Source: Cymodocea nodosa (lineage: Eukaryota > Streptophyta > Magnoliopsida > Alismatales > Cymodoceaceae). From it: 64,000 bases of DNA. The translations under genes and the position numbers were made by a program. Shown piece after piece: positions 12,419 through 24,700 of this stretch. The DNA lies in the NCBI GenBank assembly GCA_036874045.1, contig CM072336.1:25495501-25559500 (forward strand), written 5' to 3'. Positions within the stretch are counted from its first letter, which is position 1. Each line of letters opens with the position of its first letter. The notes under the pieces are model-generated. The model did no database searches, had not been told where the DNA came from, and saw nothing but the letters and a program-made list of their open reading frames with translations.

Positions 12419-14039
12419 GATACTGGGAATGTATTAATTGTGTTGGCCATGCATTCCTTGTCTGAGATGATAAAGGTCCTTGTTCTTTTACGTAATTGTG
12501 TGTGTGTGTGTGTGTTTTTTTTATTGAGTTGATCTTTCAATGGCAACGTCCATAATATTTGTCTTCTGCGCAGTGTCTATTTTCTGATGGAGAGCATCAT
12601 CAGTTGTAAGATTGTAACATTACTCAAGTTCGTACTTCCATCAACTCTTTCAAGATTTTATAATAATAATTTTGAATGAACAATTTGTTTTAACGTTCTC
12701 TTAAATCCTAATACACACACACACACACACACTTGTGCCGGTTTGTCTTCTCAACAAGATGCTGCGTCCCATGATTACTTGTCTCCGTCACGCTACGTGA
12801 CCTTCCATAGAATAGAAAGCGATCGAGGTTATTTTCCTCCTCCCCTTTTCTTCCTGCATTATCATTTTATCAAAGATTATATCTCATGTTTTCTTTGTTT
12901 CAAGATGAAAACATTGGGCCCGTTTATTGTGGTCCACAATATATGCTAACTACACTTTTTAAACTCCTTCAAAATTTTGATCATCATTTCTTTGACTATC
13001 TGAAGTATAATAATTCCTCCAGACGAAAGACACTTGTAATCTTTTGAATGATTTGACGGAGAGGTAGGTGAAGTACTACAGAGGTAATTTTGAAGTTACC
13101 AGAGGAGAAGAGAGAGAGGCTCTCAATGAAAAGTAAGAGGATTAAATATAAGAAGCACAAATTTAAACCTTCCTTCAAAGATGCATGATTCAAAGTTGTA
13201 GGAATTTGAAAGACGAATTAACAAAAACTTGTTGACATTACAAGCACATACGAAACGAAAAATAGAGCTAATAAGTACAACCATTCTTAGTGAAAACTTC
13301 TTGTACACATCAAGAAGATCTAAGGCATGCATCAGTTGTGTAATGGTTAATGCGCATATAAGACATAGAGTAAAATATGGATGTGACCTTTTAGTTGTGA
13401 CCTGATTTGTAAAATAAATGTTAACTTACCTTGCATGTAATTCTAACCTTGAATTGCAAAGGTATTGCTTCTCGAGACGTACGACCTAATTTGCATATAC
13501 AAGTAACTTGATCATTGATTACTTGTAACTTGACATTTATTCCGTCAGTGTATCTTGAATTCATCAACAACAACATTACGGAAAAAAGTTATAAATATGT
13601 CCGACAAAGGATACCTTAACTGTTCTCTTTCTTTCTCATTTCTCCCTCCATCTCACCAGAGAAAATTCGCTTCCGTCTGCTCTCCCTCAAGGGACAAACA
13701 AGATAAATGGGGCAAGATCAGGTTTCTCATTGGCAGTAATTTTAGTGTAATAAATTTAGCCGACACAATCAAATTCTGATGTTTGGTAATTAAGTATAAA
13801 TTAATTATATCATTACATAAATAACCAATTTTATCGTTAAAAATCATGTTTAGTTTTCTGAGTAAATTATTTTATTATAATCAAAATCCAAAGCGTAAAA
13901 TTATAAAAACCCAAATATTATATTCTAATTAAGGAATGTAATTTAATCACAATACATTGCATATAAACCACAATCAACCAAACATAGTGAAATGGCCTAC
14001 AGCAACGAATACATACACTTCAACTGCTGCACCACTGTT
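12419..14039. other. 3' flank of the kinase gene and intergenic DNA with microsatellites
   Basis: A TG run (about 12498-12514), an AC run (about 12713-12731) and AT-rich filler. The kinase 3' UTR probably ends within the first few hundred bases. No conserved open frame is present. Confidence 0.5.
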
Positions 14040-14700
14040 GGGAATATACCAAAGATGTTTAGTCCTCATTAATCAAAGGAAACCGATACAGAATGACATG
14101 ACGAGGCTGGTGGTGGGGATGTGCATGTCTTTGGCAGCCATCACATGTCCTAACTTCTTTAACATTGACTTGTGCCATGGACCAATAATATCCCTACCAA
14201 AAAACTTTGTGCACTAAACGATTGAGTTCCCAAATGGTTGCCACACTGTCCCCATGCATTTTCATTACCATCTCTTCTTTTCCAAGTTGATACATCTCAA
14301 AAAAGTGTTTGTTAAAACTCTCTTGAAAAGCTGATCATCAATAACACTAGGTCACCTTTCTAGTCACTTGTCTTGCATTAGTAGAGTTGAAATTTTACAG
14401 GAGAGTATGAACTCTATAATTGGTGATCTCTAATCTGTTAAGGTTAATTCCAAACATAATTGCTCATAGTGGTGGAGGGACACTTGGAATGATATTGTAG
14501 GTGTCAGTCCTTTAAAGGCAGGGGCTAACCTTGAAATAACGTCAACTTTGACGTTTTCTGTCTGAGGTATCTGTTGTAGAGTGAACTGATTGCATTGGTC
14601 TATGAACCGCTTTGAAACCACAAGGCTAGAACCACTACCCATACAGTTTCAAGAAGATCAAGTTAAAGCTCTACTATGACACAACTTTATAGACCATATC
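14040..14700 (-). mobile_element. Degenerate Ty3/Gypsy pol remnant (RNase H plus integrase zinc-binding region)
   Basis: Read antisense, 14642-14430 encodes an RNase H tail (CNQFTLQQIPQTENVKVDVISRL). Continuing to lower coordinates, shifted frames give CGNHLGTQSF and then GYYWSMAQVNVKEVRTCDGCQRHAH, the start and the CxxC of a Gypsy integrase HHCC zinc finger. Stops and frameshifts separate these parts. The order is that of a Gypsy pol running on the minus strand. No LTRs were found. Confidence 0.8.
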
Positions 14701-15239
14701 ATAGCTTGCATAGACACAATGAGGCTGTGCCTAGCATTTGACGTATTCATGTGCTGGGACTCATCCCAAATGCATCATAAAAATTCGATCTTCAATTTAT
14801 TCTTTCATCTTACACGCCAAATAGAAAAAGATAAATCAGCGAGAGCCAAACAAGTGTGAAATACTGTCTCCCCTATTTTGAGGATTAAATATTAGAAATA
14901 TTTGCTTGTATATCATACAAAAAGTATTAAATTAGTTGTATGTCATTTTTATCGCTTAAATGGCATAGGGAAACCACTTCCTCATCGACATTCAAGAAAA
15001 AAAGTAGCATACAACTAATTTAGTTTTCATGCAAGCAAAAGACCGTTAAGTCAAGGTAAACAATGACCAACTAAAAAGCAAACTACCTGGAAGTAAAAGT
15101 AACCTTTTGAAAAAACAAATCAGCAAGAGGAACGAAAAATGAAGTAACACAAAAAGACTTCCATTTTCAGCATGAAAATATGTCTTACATATGAAACGAA
15201 ATTTGTATGTATTTTCTAACTAGCATGTACTAACTGAAA
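14701..15239. other. Intergenic DNA and likely 3' UTR of the TMEM45-like gene
   Basis: No coding match. The part next to 15240 is the expected 3' UTR of the antisense TMEM45-like gene. Confidence 0.45.
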
Positions 15240-16894
15240 TCAGTGTGCTTCATTAGTGCCGCCCATTCCTGCATCTGCACGAGGCAAGTTCGTGAAGGGC
15301 TCCATCACAATGCCATCATCAGATGCCACCTTCCCTCCTTCCTCATGCTCGTCATCATCCAAAGTGAACTGTGAACTTTCTTGAAATCCACCAGCAGTCG
15401 TTTGCATCTGTCCTAAAGGCCTGTATTTGGAATAGTCAAGAGATTTCACTAATACTTTTCTAGAGACAGCTGAATAAACACACAAAGTTGCCAGGACACA
15501 AAACGCCAAATGACAGTTGAACTGGAGAGTAGCAATCGCCCTGCTTCTGTGGTACTCTGCATGACCCTGTCAGGCATAACCCTTAAATCATAAGTTCCCA
15601 AACATTTGATGTAAATCTCCACGCTTGGAAGGATATGGTATGGTAATATAACAATAATATAAAGCTTCCTCGCCATATAGGATACAACTGTAAATTTTCC
15701 TCACAAAATATTAAATCATAGAATGTCAAATATTTAATTTAAATTTCAACACTTAGAAGGATTTGGCATATCACAATAATATAAAGAAAGCTTCCTTGTC
15801 ATAATGATGTGCAAAGTTTTAAAAATTTTCAGTTAATTATTTTAGATAATGAGAATCTTAAATAAACAGTTACATACAAGTATAAATTTAAAAGCATTAT
15901 ATAAGTCAGCAATTCTAATAAAGCATAATAAAAGATTAGGTGTGCTACTATTTTAGAAATCGAAAATAAATTTGTATAATCATAATATGCATCTTAAATA
16001 TATGGCATGAATATTGTGAACGGTGCAAGGTACGACAATATCGCCAATAAGAATCTAAAGAAATCTTCGATCCAGCAGGAAGAATAAAACAAGAAAACAT
16101 GCATATCATGTCGATCTATTTTTCAAATATTCCGACCGCTTTCAAGATGATGAACTATAATTTTTCTAGTAAATCAGAAAAGTAATTGAAACAAGTAGCT
16201 AGAACAAAGAACTTTAGCTCTTCTTAGAATGAAAGTAGCGGTTTTTGAGCATCGAAAGTAACATAGGTTCTGGAATGAATGGCAGCAAGAAAACCTTGCA
16301 CTTAATGGTGTAGTTGGCCCAGCTCCTCTGTTGCAGCATACACCCATGTGAAATAGCAGTGGTGAAGAACGAGAATCCCATCTGCAAAAGCCAGGTCCCA
16401 TGGAAAACCAGCCCGATTGCCCTCGCCAGAGGTGGGAACACCGAACCCGGCCTGAGAGCACCGAAGCCCGTGGCCACAGCGCAGAGCCCGACTGGAACGA
16501 GCATTAGATCGAGATACCGATTCTCGAGATCGCCGGCGTCGTTCACCCGCTGGGAGAGCTTGAGGAAGAGGAACTCCTGCAAGAATGCGAAGAGGAGGAT
16601 GACGTCGCAGGCGGACGGTGGAAGGAGCGGGAGGCGGAGAGCGGCGAGGGAATGAAGGAGGAAGAGGAGGGAGAGGGCGAGGAGGGAGAAAGAGAGAGGG
16701 ACGGAGACGGGATCGTCGAGGGAGAGAAGGATGGAGAGAAGCGAAGAGAGGAAGGTCAGCACGGAGAGGAGGATGGAGGAGTAGTGGATGGTAGGGGAAC
16801 AGGAGGAAGGTGTGTGGAGTAGGGTTAGGGCTTGGTGGAGACCGAGGACGACGAAGGCGACGCCGGCGGCGGCGAAGGTGATCAGACCTGCCAT
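15240..16894 (-). CDS. TMEM45/DUF716 family multi-pass membrane protein, 2 exons
   Basis: Exons, antisense: 16894-16295 (200 codons) and 15566-15240, joined in phase 0 across a 728-bp GT-AG intron; the product is 308 aa. About seven hydrophobic segments are seen (roughly residues 2-22, 40-60, 63-88, 95-113, 127-147, 155-178 and 213-232). The family signature spans the junction: the exon-2 start GHAEYHRSRAIATLQFNCHL is the conserved GH..YHRGRAIATLQFN block of plant DUF716 proteins. Arabidopsis relatives are annotated as plant viral-response family proteins; the biochemical role is unknown. The C-terminal 70 residues are hydrophilic and acidic and presumably cytosolic. Exon 1 is markedly GC-rich against AT-rich surroundings. 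Without the splice, exon 1 would read into an intron tail of about 26 codons, so the spliced model is preferred. Confidence 0.9.
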
Positions 16895-18720
16895 CGCGGC
16901 GATTCGGGGAACGTCGACGGAATGGAATTGTACAAGACTGTTGACCGAGGGCGGTTGGAAAAATTTTTTTCCCCGCGAGACGACGCATCAAAATCAGTGG
17001 TGTCTCGGATCCTATGCAATCGGGTCCGGATCCTGCACTCGGATTCTCGTGATCTCGATGACCCGACCGATTGTAAATCTCTTAATCTTGTGATTCAGTT
17101 TTTTTTCCATTTTGAGATTATAAGATTTTATTCTTGTAATCAAATATCAAGAGTATATTTACAGTGTTCAAAATTCAGATAGTGCATATCCCAACGCTCA
17201 ACTTGCATTTATTGATAATTTACTCGAATAAGGCTTCCTAGTATTTCTTCCGGAAATCAGAGGATGGAACGCTGCTAATATAAAAAAACAACATGAATTG
17301 TCAAATTACCCACAGCGATAAACCCTAGTAAAAATTAATTGAAACACAAGAGCACTTGTCCTCTTCTCCTCCCTCTCTTTCAGAGAGTTTTTCTCCTCTC
17401 CTCGTGACATTGATCCAAGTGAAAATAACAAAAGCCACAATGTCGAACGTAGCAAAGAAAATACAAAATAACGTAACGTCTGATTTCATCTATCTCCAAT
17501 GATTGTCCAATTACAACTCAAAGCATACCACAGCGTCCACACCTCCAACAATCACTATTGCACTACAACTTCCATAAAAAACATTCCGAGAAGAAGGAAA
17601 AATAAGAATTATAGGATGGCCGATGGAGGTATTAAAAGAGCGTAAAAAAAACGCTAAACTAAGAAGGTCGACAAAATCATCGCGTAATGAACTCAGCGCA
17701 AAAGTTCTTCCTTCTTACGAAAGGTTGTTGATGCAATCCTCAGGTTGTCCATCCGGTGTAAAACAGTGGCTATTTATAAACATCACAAACCAGTTTACAG
17801 TGACTACCGTGCGAGCGATAGATTCAATTCACTAACAAAAATTAGCTGAAAATTAGATCTTATGACGAGTGAAATAACAGCAATATCTCTTACAAAAATA
17901 AATAATTTCACACATGCGCATATTAACAAAAAAAAATAAGGTGCAAGTCATTTTTGCACATACAAACCAGAAGATTTTAGCAGGTTTCCCGCTAATTTGA
18001 AAGATATGATGGTATACCCCAATTATTTGATCGGCTTGAATGGGCAAGGCCATTTTGAAGCCGTCTAGCAACGGAGAAGAGAAAACAAGTAATAACCTTG
18101 GAAAGTACCAAGAGCCTGGCAAAGGCAACCATCCCACCAATACAAGAAACTGGATAACATTACCGAGTAACAATTGACACGGAATTGCAGCACAGCACGG
18201 AACGAAAAATGTCTGCATGCTGCGTCATACACAAGGGGTAAGGATTAAAAAAATAACAGCTCTCTGCCCCTTGACAACTAACACGATTAAAATCGGTGCC
18301 TAGAAACACAAACTTCCTTTCAGAAGCCCACCGTATAGATGCTAACTACATCAATCAACCGGCGACCTCATCTCCTTTGGAACAAATGGCAGAGGAAGAC
18401 CACAATGGTAAAACCTGTACACAATTCCCAAGACTAAAATTTACGGAATTTTATTTTAACAGGGCACCAAAATCAAGCTCCCTAAAAGTACACCTCTGAT
18501 CACCACCATCAGAAGATTTTAACTATATGTGTAGGAAAAAGTGGCTCTGGTTCTCAAAAAATATAGGCTTGAAGCAGCATAAACAGGAAACTATGCACGC
18601 GATGCATTTTTTCCTGATATATGCAGTTGCCTGCATTCTCGACAGAGTAAGACATCAATGCCTATGAGTGAATAGGCAGAAATCCAAGTAACGAGTATAC
18701 GACTGCTTTTTCATTTGACA
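16895..18720. other. Region between the TMEM45-like start and the PAT1 stop
   Basis: The left part should hold the promoter and leader of the antisense TMEM45-like gene; a telobox-like AAACCCTAG lies near 17322. The right part, next to 18721, should hold the PAT1 3' UTR. Open frames here are short and match nothing I know. Confidence 0.45.
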
Positions 18721-21700
18721 TTAATCTGGCCCACCACTATCGCCTTGGGAAATAAAACCACTTGCTGACATTGACCTCTGAGCAAAATCCATTAGGAGCT
18801 TCCGTTGATTTTCATCCGTATGTGGAATGCTTGCCCGTAGCAATTCAACAGGCATCTCCCTGCTAATAGCTGTTGAAGCCTCTGATGTAATGTTAGCAAT
18901 ATTTGCTGCCTGCAAATGCAATGATTGCATAACGCAATCATATTTGGTCAAACAGTGGTTGATCAGAAGCTGAAAAAAGGAATCAAATGATGCCTGCCAA
19001 AGAGTCCGATTACGCATGTTGCAGTTGCTTGCAGCATGAGTATCAGTCAAAAGTTCTGTTGCTTGCTTGAGCACAGATATGATAACACTTGTAGCACCAT
19101 CACCAGCAGAACTTCCAAGAGGGCGAAGAGGTGGTTTCTCTGAGGAACAAACTACTGCAGCAAGGCAAGCACTAAGGGCACTCAGGTCCATGCCATGCAC
19201 GGATGAAGATACAACTCTTGAAAGATTTGTTGCGATCTCAAAGGTTTGTGAACCACCAAACAAGAACCGCAGGTGGCGAAAAATGGCCATGCAAACTACA
19301 CGAGTGAGTTCATTTCGAGGCAAAAGGAGGTAAAGAAACCTTGATAGGAGCTTCAAGCCTTTTGGAAGAGATGCAATCCGTAAAAAAATGATGTCATCAC
19401 TGGGAGAATGACCATCTTTTCCAGGTGCAAGAGGATCAACCAATTTAAGAGACGTTGCAAGCTCTTCAAGAATTGTTTGTCTCTGCATTCTCAGTTGAGG
19501 ACCTCCATCTTGTAGCAGACAAAATTCAAGAAATCGATCAATATCATCCACATCAAGAAGAAGGCAAAGGCCATATTCAATTGTGATTCTGGCAGTAAGC
19601 ATGGGTTCCTGTTCAAGAGGCTTTATAGACGATTTTTGTTCAGGACTACTATCAGAGGTTGCAGGACTGTCAACCTCAAGGAGTGGACGAGGTCTCCGAA
19701 CTGATGAAAATGGAAGCCTCCCAAGAGCATCAACGTGAAGATAAGCATGCGGTTCATTGTTGGCTCGAGTACGAGAAGAAAAATCATGCAATGATACTGG
19801 GCAGAAATGGTGCTTTAGCCTTGATCTTGCAGCCATCTTTGCAAGGCAAGCCTGGTGATAATAGTCATCCACGTATGGATCACTGCTATGTGTGGCAGCA
19901 TGCTGCATTCTCATTATATTTTCAATCTCATCGCTGGACATGTATTTGGATCTAAACTGTGGCCAGCGAAAGTTGTTACCCTGGCTGCTAGCATCAGTGA
20001 TCGGTTGGGGAAAATGAACGTTCTGTCTTCCCCTGTGTGTTGCTTTATGTCTGGAATCTTTCATGTCACTCCCACCAAGCATTTCAAACTTGTTCATCGT
20101 TAGTGGTGGACTTTGGCTCAGTAACTGAGATTGCAAGTATGATAAATGTGGAGGTGATGGTCGAAATGGTTGCATCCTCTGTTGTTGCTGCTGGGACATC
20201 TGCAGGTTCATGATATCATTGGGTTGACACAAATGTGGTGGCAACGCATTAGACAACAGATGTGGTTGTTCTCTCAAGACTACATTTGTTTGGTTTAACT
20301 CATGACTTTGCCGTTGACATTGAGTGGAGAGTCCTGGTGGAGTAAACTGATTCATATTTCCGTAAGGAACTTGATGACGTCCTGGCAAATGAAGATGAGA
20401 AGCTGAAAAATATGACAAACTGGATGCTGCAGATGAAGGAATTGAGGCTCCAGATATGTGGGGAGGGAATTTTGAATATTGAGAATGATTGGGAGATGCC
20501 TGAGATCTACCATGAGTAGGAGGAAAAGAAGGGAACGATGGCCTTGATATGGGCATTGGCTCACTGAGGTCATTTCGTTGTTGTAATTGCTGATTTGGAT
20601 ATGATGATGTTCTGTGCAAAGAATTTGACTTCAAGACATGAACTGAAGAGCGTTGTGGCTGAGACCATCTTTTATCTACTTGGACATTTTCGGCATCTGA
20701 TTCCCTCTTATCAATGTAGTCTGTCAAGTTAAGATTTTGCAACTGGTCTGCAAAAAAAAAAAAGATGATAATACTTGCTTAACAAGGTAATAACATGGTA
20801 ACAAACCATTGCATCTGCACATTACCAAAAACTATGAATTTGTTATAGTGGCTAGATATGGAAAAGATATTTCTTCAGATGATAAACATCAACTGGAGTC
20901 AACACAGTGTAAAACCTTGCAAGCACTATGGATCATTTATTGCCTTAGGATTTTTTATTATTGCCATAAACTAGTTATATAAAGTGAATGAAAGACAAAC
21001 AGGAAATCAAAAGGCTAAACATTATAACAATGTCTCATACAAAAAAAATCAGACACCAGGCAAAAGCAATTCAATGACCAAACAAACGAGGCCATATCCA
21101 ACTCCATTGATGCATTAAAAAAAATCTTCATCATGAAAAAATCCTGTAGGTTCCATAACCTTATTCCGCCACTTATATCCAATGCCAATTCAAGTAACAG
21201 AGAAGCCCGTCTCCAGACATGGAATATGCTGAAGAAAGTGCAAAATGCAGAAGAGTATTTATCGTACCACTCCAGAATCCGCTATATCACAAGTGTGATC
21301 ATGTCCCCAAAAAACACTTCTGTTGCCAAGTCCAGCAGTTAAAAGTGAACATTTAAAGATATTTTTCTTATGTAACCAAACATAATTTTCTTCTCAAAAA
21401 ACGAAAAATTTGTAATCTAGTTAAGTCTAAGAACAAGTGAAATCATCAGAATAATTCTGTGTTCTGACCAAACTCAAACAGGAAAAAAAAAAAAAAACTA
21501 AAACTGTCAATAAAAGATCTGATGGTTTTCTATGGAATAGTATACGTCGATCATCAACAAATTATAAACATAATAAGATGAAAACTTTCAAAGCTAACAC
21601 TGAAAACTACAATGCAAAACAATATTTGTGAATGAAAACGTTAACCCCACTTAATTCCAAAGCTCCAGATTTTGGAGAAACTAAGAAGAGACATCAATAA

Positions 21701-24700
21701 CACAATTAATGATGCTATTAAACAGATGTTTATTCTGTTTAGCAGCCATTTGATGGTAAATTAAATCTTAAACAAAATGAATGGTGTTGAAATCCATTTG
21801 ATGGCCATTTTTCTTTTACTTAGAACATTAATTTTCATACACAATGCATTTGTTGTTCATGGATGTCCAACGGGCAATGAAAAGAACATAATATATAGGA
21901 CTTGGCATTGATGTTCAGTGTAAATATGATATAAAATGGAAAATATGATGTGCAGTGCAAATCTATTTATTTACCTTTTTGTAAGTTAATGGGCAGCTTA
22001 CAGGTCTCTAGTAACTCAAATGGACTTGCATTCATAGTTGAAGATGGTTCGAGTATAAGAAATGGTTGTGTCCCTTAACATCAGTGATATACCTATAATG
22101 ATGATTGAATTTTTGGTTTCTTGGTCGTGGAATCACCTCCAACTATACTTGGCAACTCAACCAAACTTAACAGAGGAACACTCTCAACAAGACTATCAGT
22201 GAAGTCAAAACAAGACTAAGACTCAATAAAAGTGACATTTGCAAAGACAAAGTAACTCTTAATGGGAGGATGTAAACATTGATTCTACCATTGTGTGGCA
22301 AAATCCAACATAGATACACTGGCAAGACCAAGAAAGCTAACTTATCAAGATCTAGAGAAAAGTCATGTGCAGATACAACACAACCAAAAACACTTTAGGA
22401 AGGAGAAAAGCTCAATATTCGGATGAAGTCTCCATAAGTGCTCTCTTTCCATTTATTTAGCTACCTAGGATGTCCAATGGGTCCTTCAAGGATAAAATCC
22501 AAGGATTTGAATCCCATAATTGATAGATTTGAAAAAAAGACTTTCAAGATGGAATGCAATATCTTGGGTGGCTATCTCACCTTACCATCTTTTATGTTGT
22601 TGAAACTTCCAATTTATCCTCAATGTTTAGAAACCTAGTTGGTGTGGCTAATAGATTGGAATCCATGATGAACGTGTTCAATTGGAAAGGTGGTAAGAAA
22701 GTCAGTAAGGGCTGTCATATGATTCCATGGGCTAAACTAAAAACAGTCAAGGAAGAAGGCAACCTAGGCATTACAGGCTTCAAAACATTGAACTTGGCTT
22801 TTCCTACTAAATGGTTGTGGATACTTGGAGAAGGTGGAGAAGCAAGAATATTTTTATGGGAGAATATCATCATAAGTAAATGGTTTCCAATGATCAACTT
22901 AATCCATCATTCTGCCTGCTTCTCATCCAATGTTGTTAAGGCACCCAAGCACTAGCCAAGGGTGCCTAGGTGCTCATCTTCATGTCTAGGAGCTCATAAT
23001 AAATAATTATTTTTAAAAATAGTGTATATAGATGATACTTCTGTATGAAAGTAACATAGTAAAATTCGTTGTAATAATAATTTGTAAAAATAACATGGTT
23101 ATCTTCACAAAGTAATATGTACAAAAATGGAAGAAAAAAGGATTTAAAGGCATCTACAACATAATTACAACAATACAATAAAATATAAACATAACATAAT
23201 ATATCATTTGATTGTGTGTATTTCAAGAAATGAAAAAGACAATCATTAACTGAACTTTACATAATGGTATAGATAAACTTTGATGTCACATATGCATCAT
23301 GTAGAAAAAATAATTACCTGATTATTGTTATAATTTCCAGAAATTGTTTTAGTTTATAGACAAGCTTTATATTGAAGGTTGTAATGAACCTCACAGTATT
23401 TCCTTTTCAGAGAAATTACAAGATATTGATATTATCTTTAAAGACAAGTCTAATGCACAAGGTTCTTCTCAATATAGGAATGGGATCTAAAAGAGTCCAA
23501 TTGTACATAATCTACCCTCCAAAGGTGAAGCAACTATTCCTAGTATTGCAACTCATGACCAGCACGTCAAAATGGAGCAACTTCACTATTACACCAAAAC
23601 TAGACCTTACAATACTTTATCAATGAAAATATCAATGGCTCATACATGTAAGGAAATCATCAATCAAAAGAGATCAGGTATACTCAACTTTTTTCTCAAT
23701 CTATGCTACCTAGATATTTGTAGCAACCTTTCATTCTAATACAAACATTGATATGAGTGCACATACAGGATGGATAGTGGGGAGACTATTTCAACTCATG
23801 ACCACCATGTCAAAAGGGAGCAACCAACTTCACCATTACAACAAAACTGGCCCTAACACGTATTACTTCATCAATGAAAATATTGATAATCGATACATGC
23901 ATGTTAATCATCAATGAAAAGAAATCAGGTATACCATTTTTTATTCTCAATCTATATGCACTTCTCTATGCTACTTAGATATTTGTAATTTCCCTCCATT
24001 CCAATACCAACACTGGTATGAACACAAAGAAGATGGATTCACAACAAATATTTGTTTTACCATCTCAACAGACACATTCTCTCTTGGATATCCTCCCCAT
24101 TTCAACATACACATATCCTCTCTTAGATATCCTTAATCATACACAATTATTAATTAGTTTATGAAACCTATCTAAGTATCTTAAGCATGGATGCTGTTGT
24201 ATCTTACAAAACTCAAAACTACTTAAAAATAGATAAGATTAATTGTAGTTGTATACATGTCATGTATCCATTTAAAATGAGGTATTCATATGATGTGTTG
24301 ATACTTGTACCCAATGGTAATAGGCTATGCTGACCCATATTTTATGCAATATTTACACAAATAAGTGAAGGACATGGATGTTTTCTCATTATTTGTTAGG
24401 GAGAGAATCTAGAATTGCAGAATCAAAAGTAAATACTTTATTGGAGACTATATGGAGAAAATGGGTTGGTTTTCAAAAAATGTAGATGGGCTGGATCAGG
24501 TTATGGGGAAAAACCAACCTAGTTGACAGGGAAAAAATTGGGAACCAATATGGAGAGGATGGATGAGCTTTTGACAATTTAGACGGGTTGCTTTATTATG
24601 GGGAAAACCAAAAAAAGGCCTAATTGACAGGGAAAAAAATATTAAATTATTAATTTAACAAGATCTCTTAAGAGAAACATAAATAAAGGCCTTTAATGTA

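Noticed and set aside
16302-16991. Long antisense frame (229 codons), rich in Arg and Pro
   Set aside because: It overlaps the TMEM45-like exon 1 in another frame. Its low-complexity composition is what a GC-rich shadow frame gives.
22930-22990. GCACCCAAGCACTAGCC...GTGCCTAGGTGCTC motif, similar in style to 60180-60240
   Set aside because: Looks like a common dispersed plant repeat fragment, but the two copies are too different and short to call.
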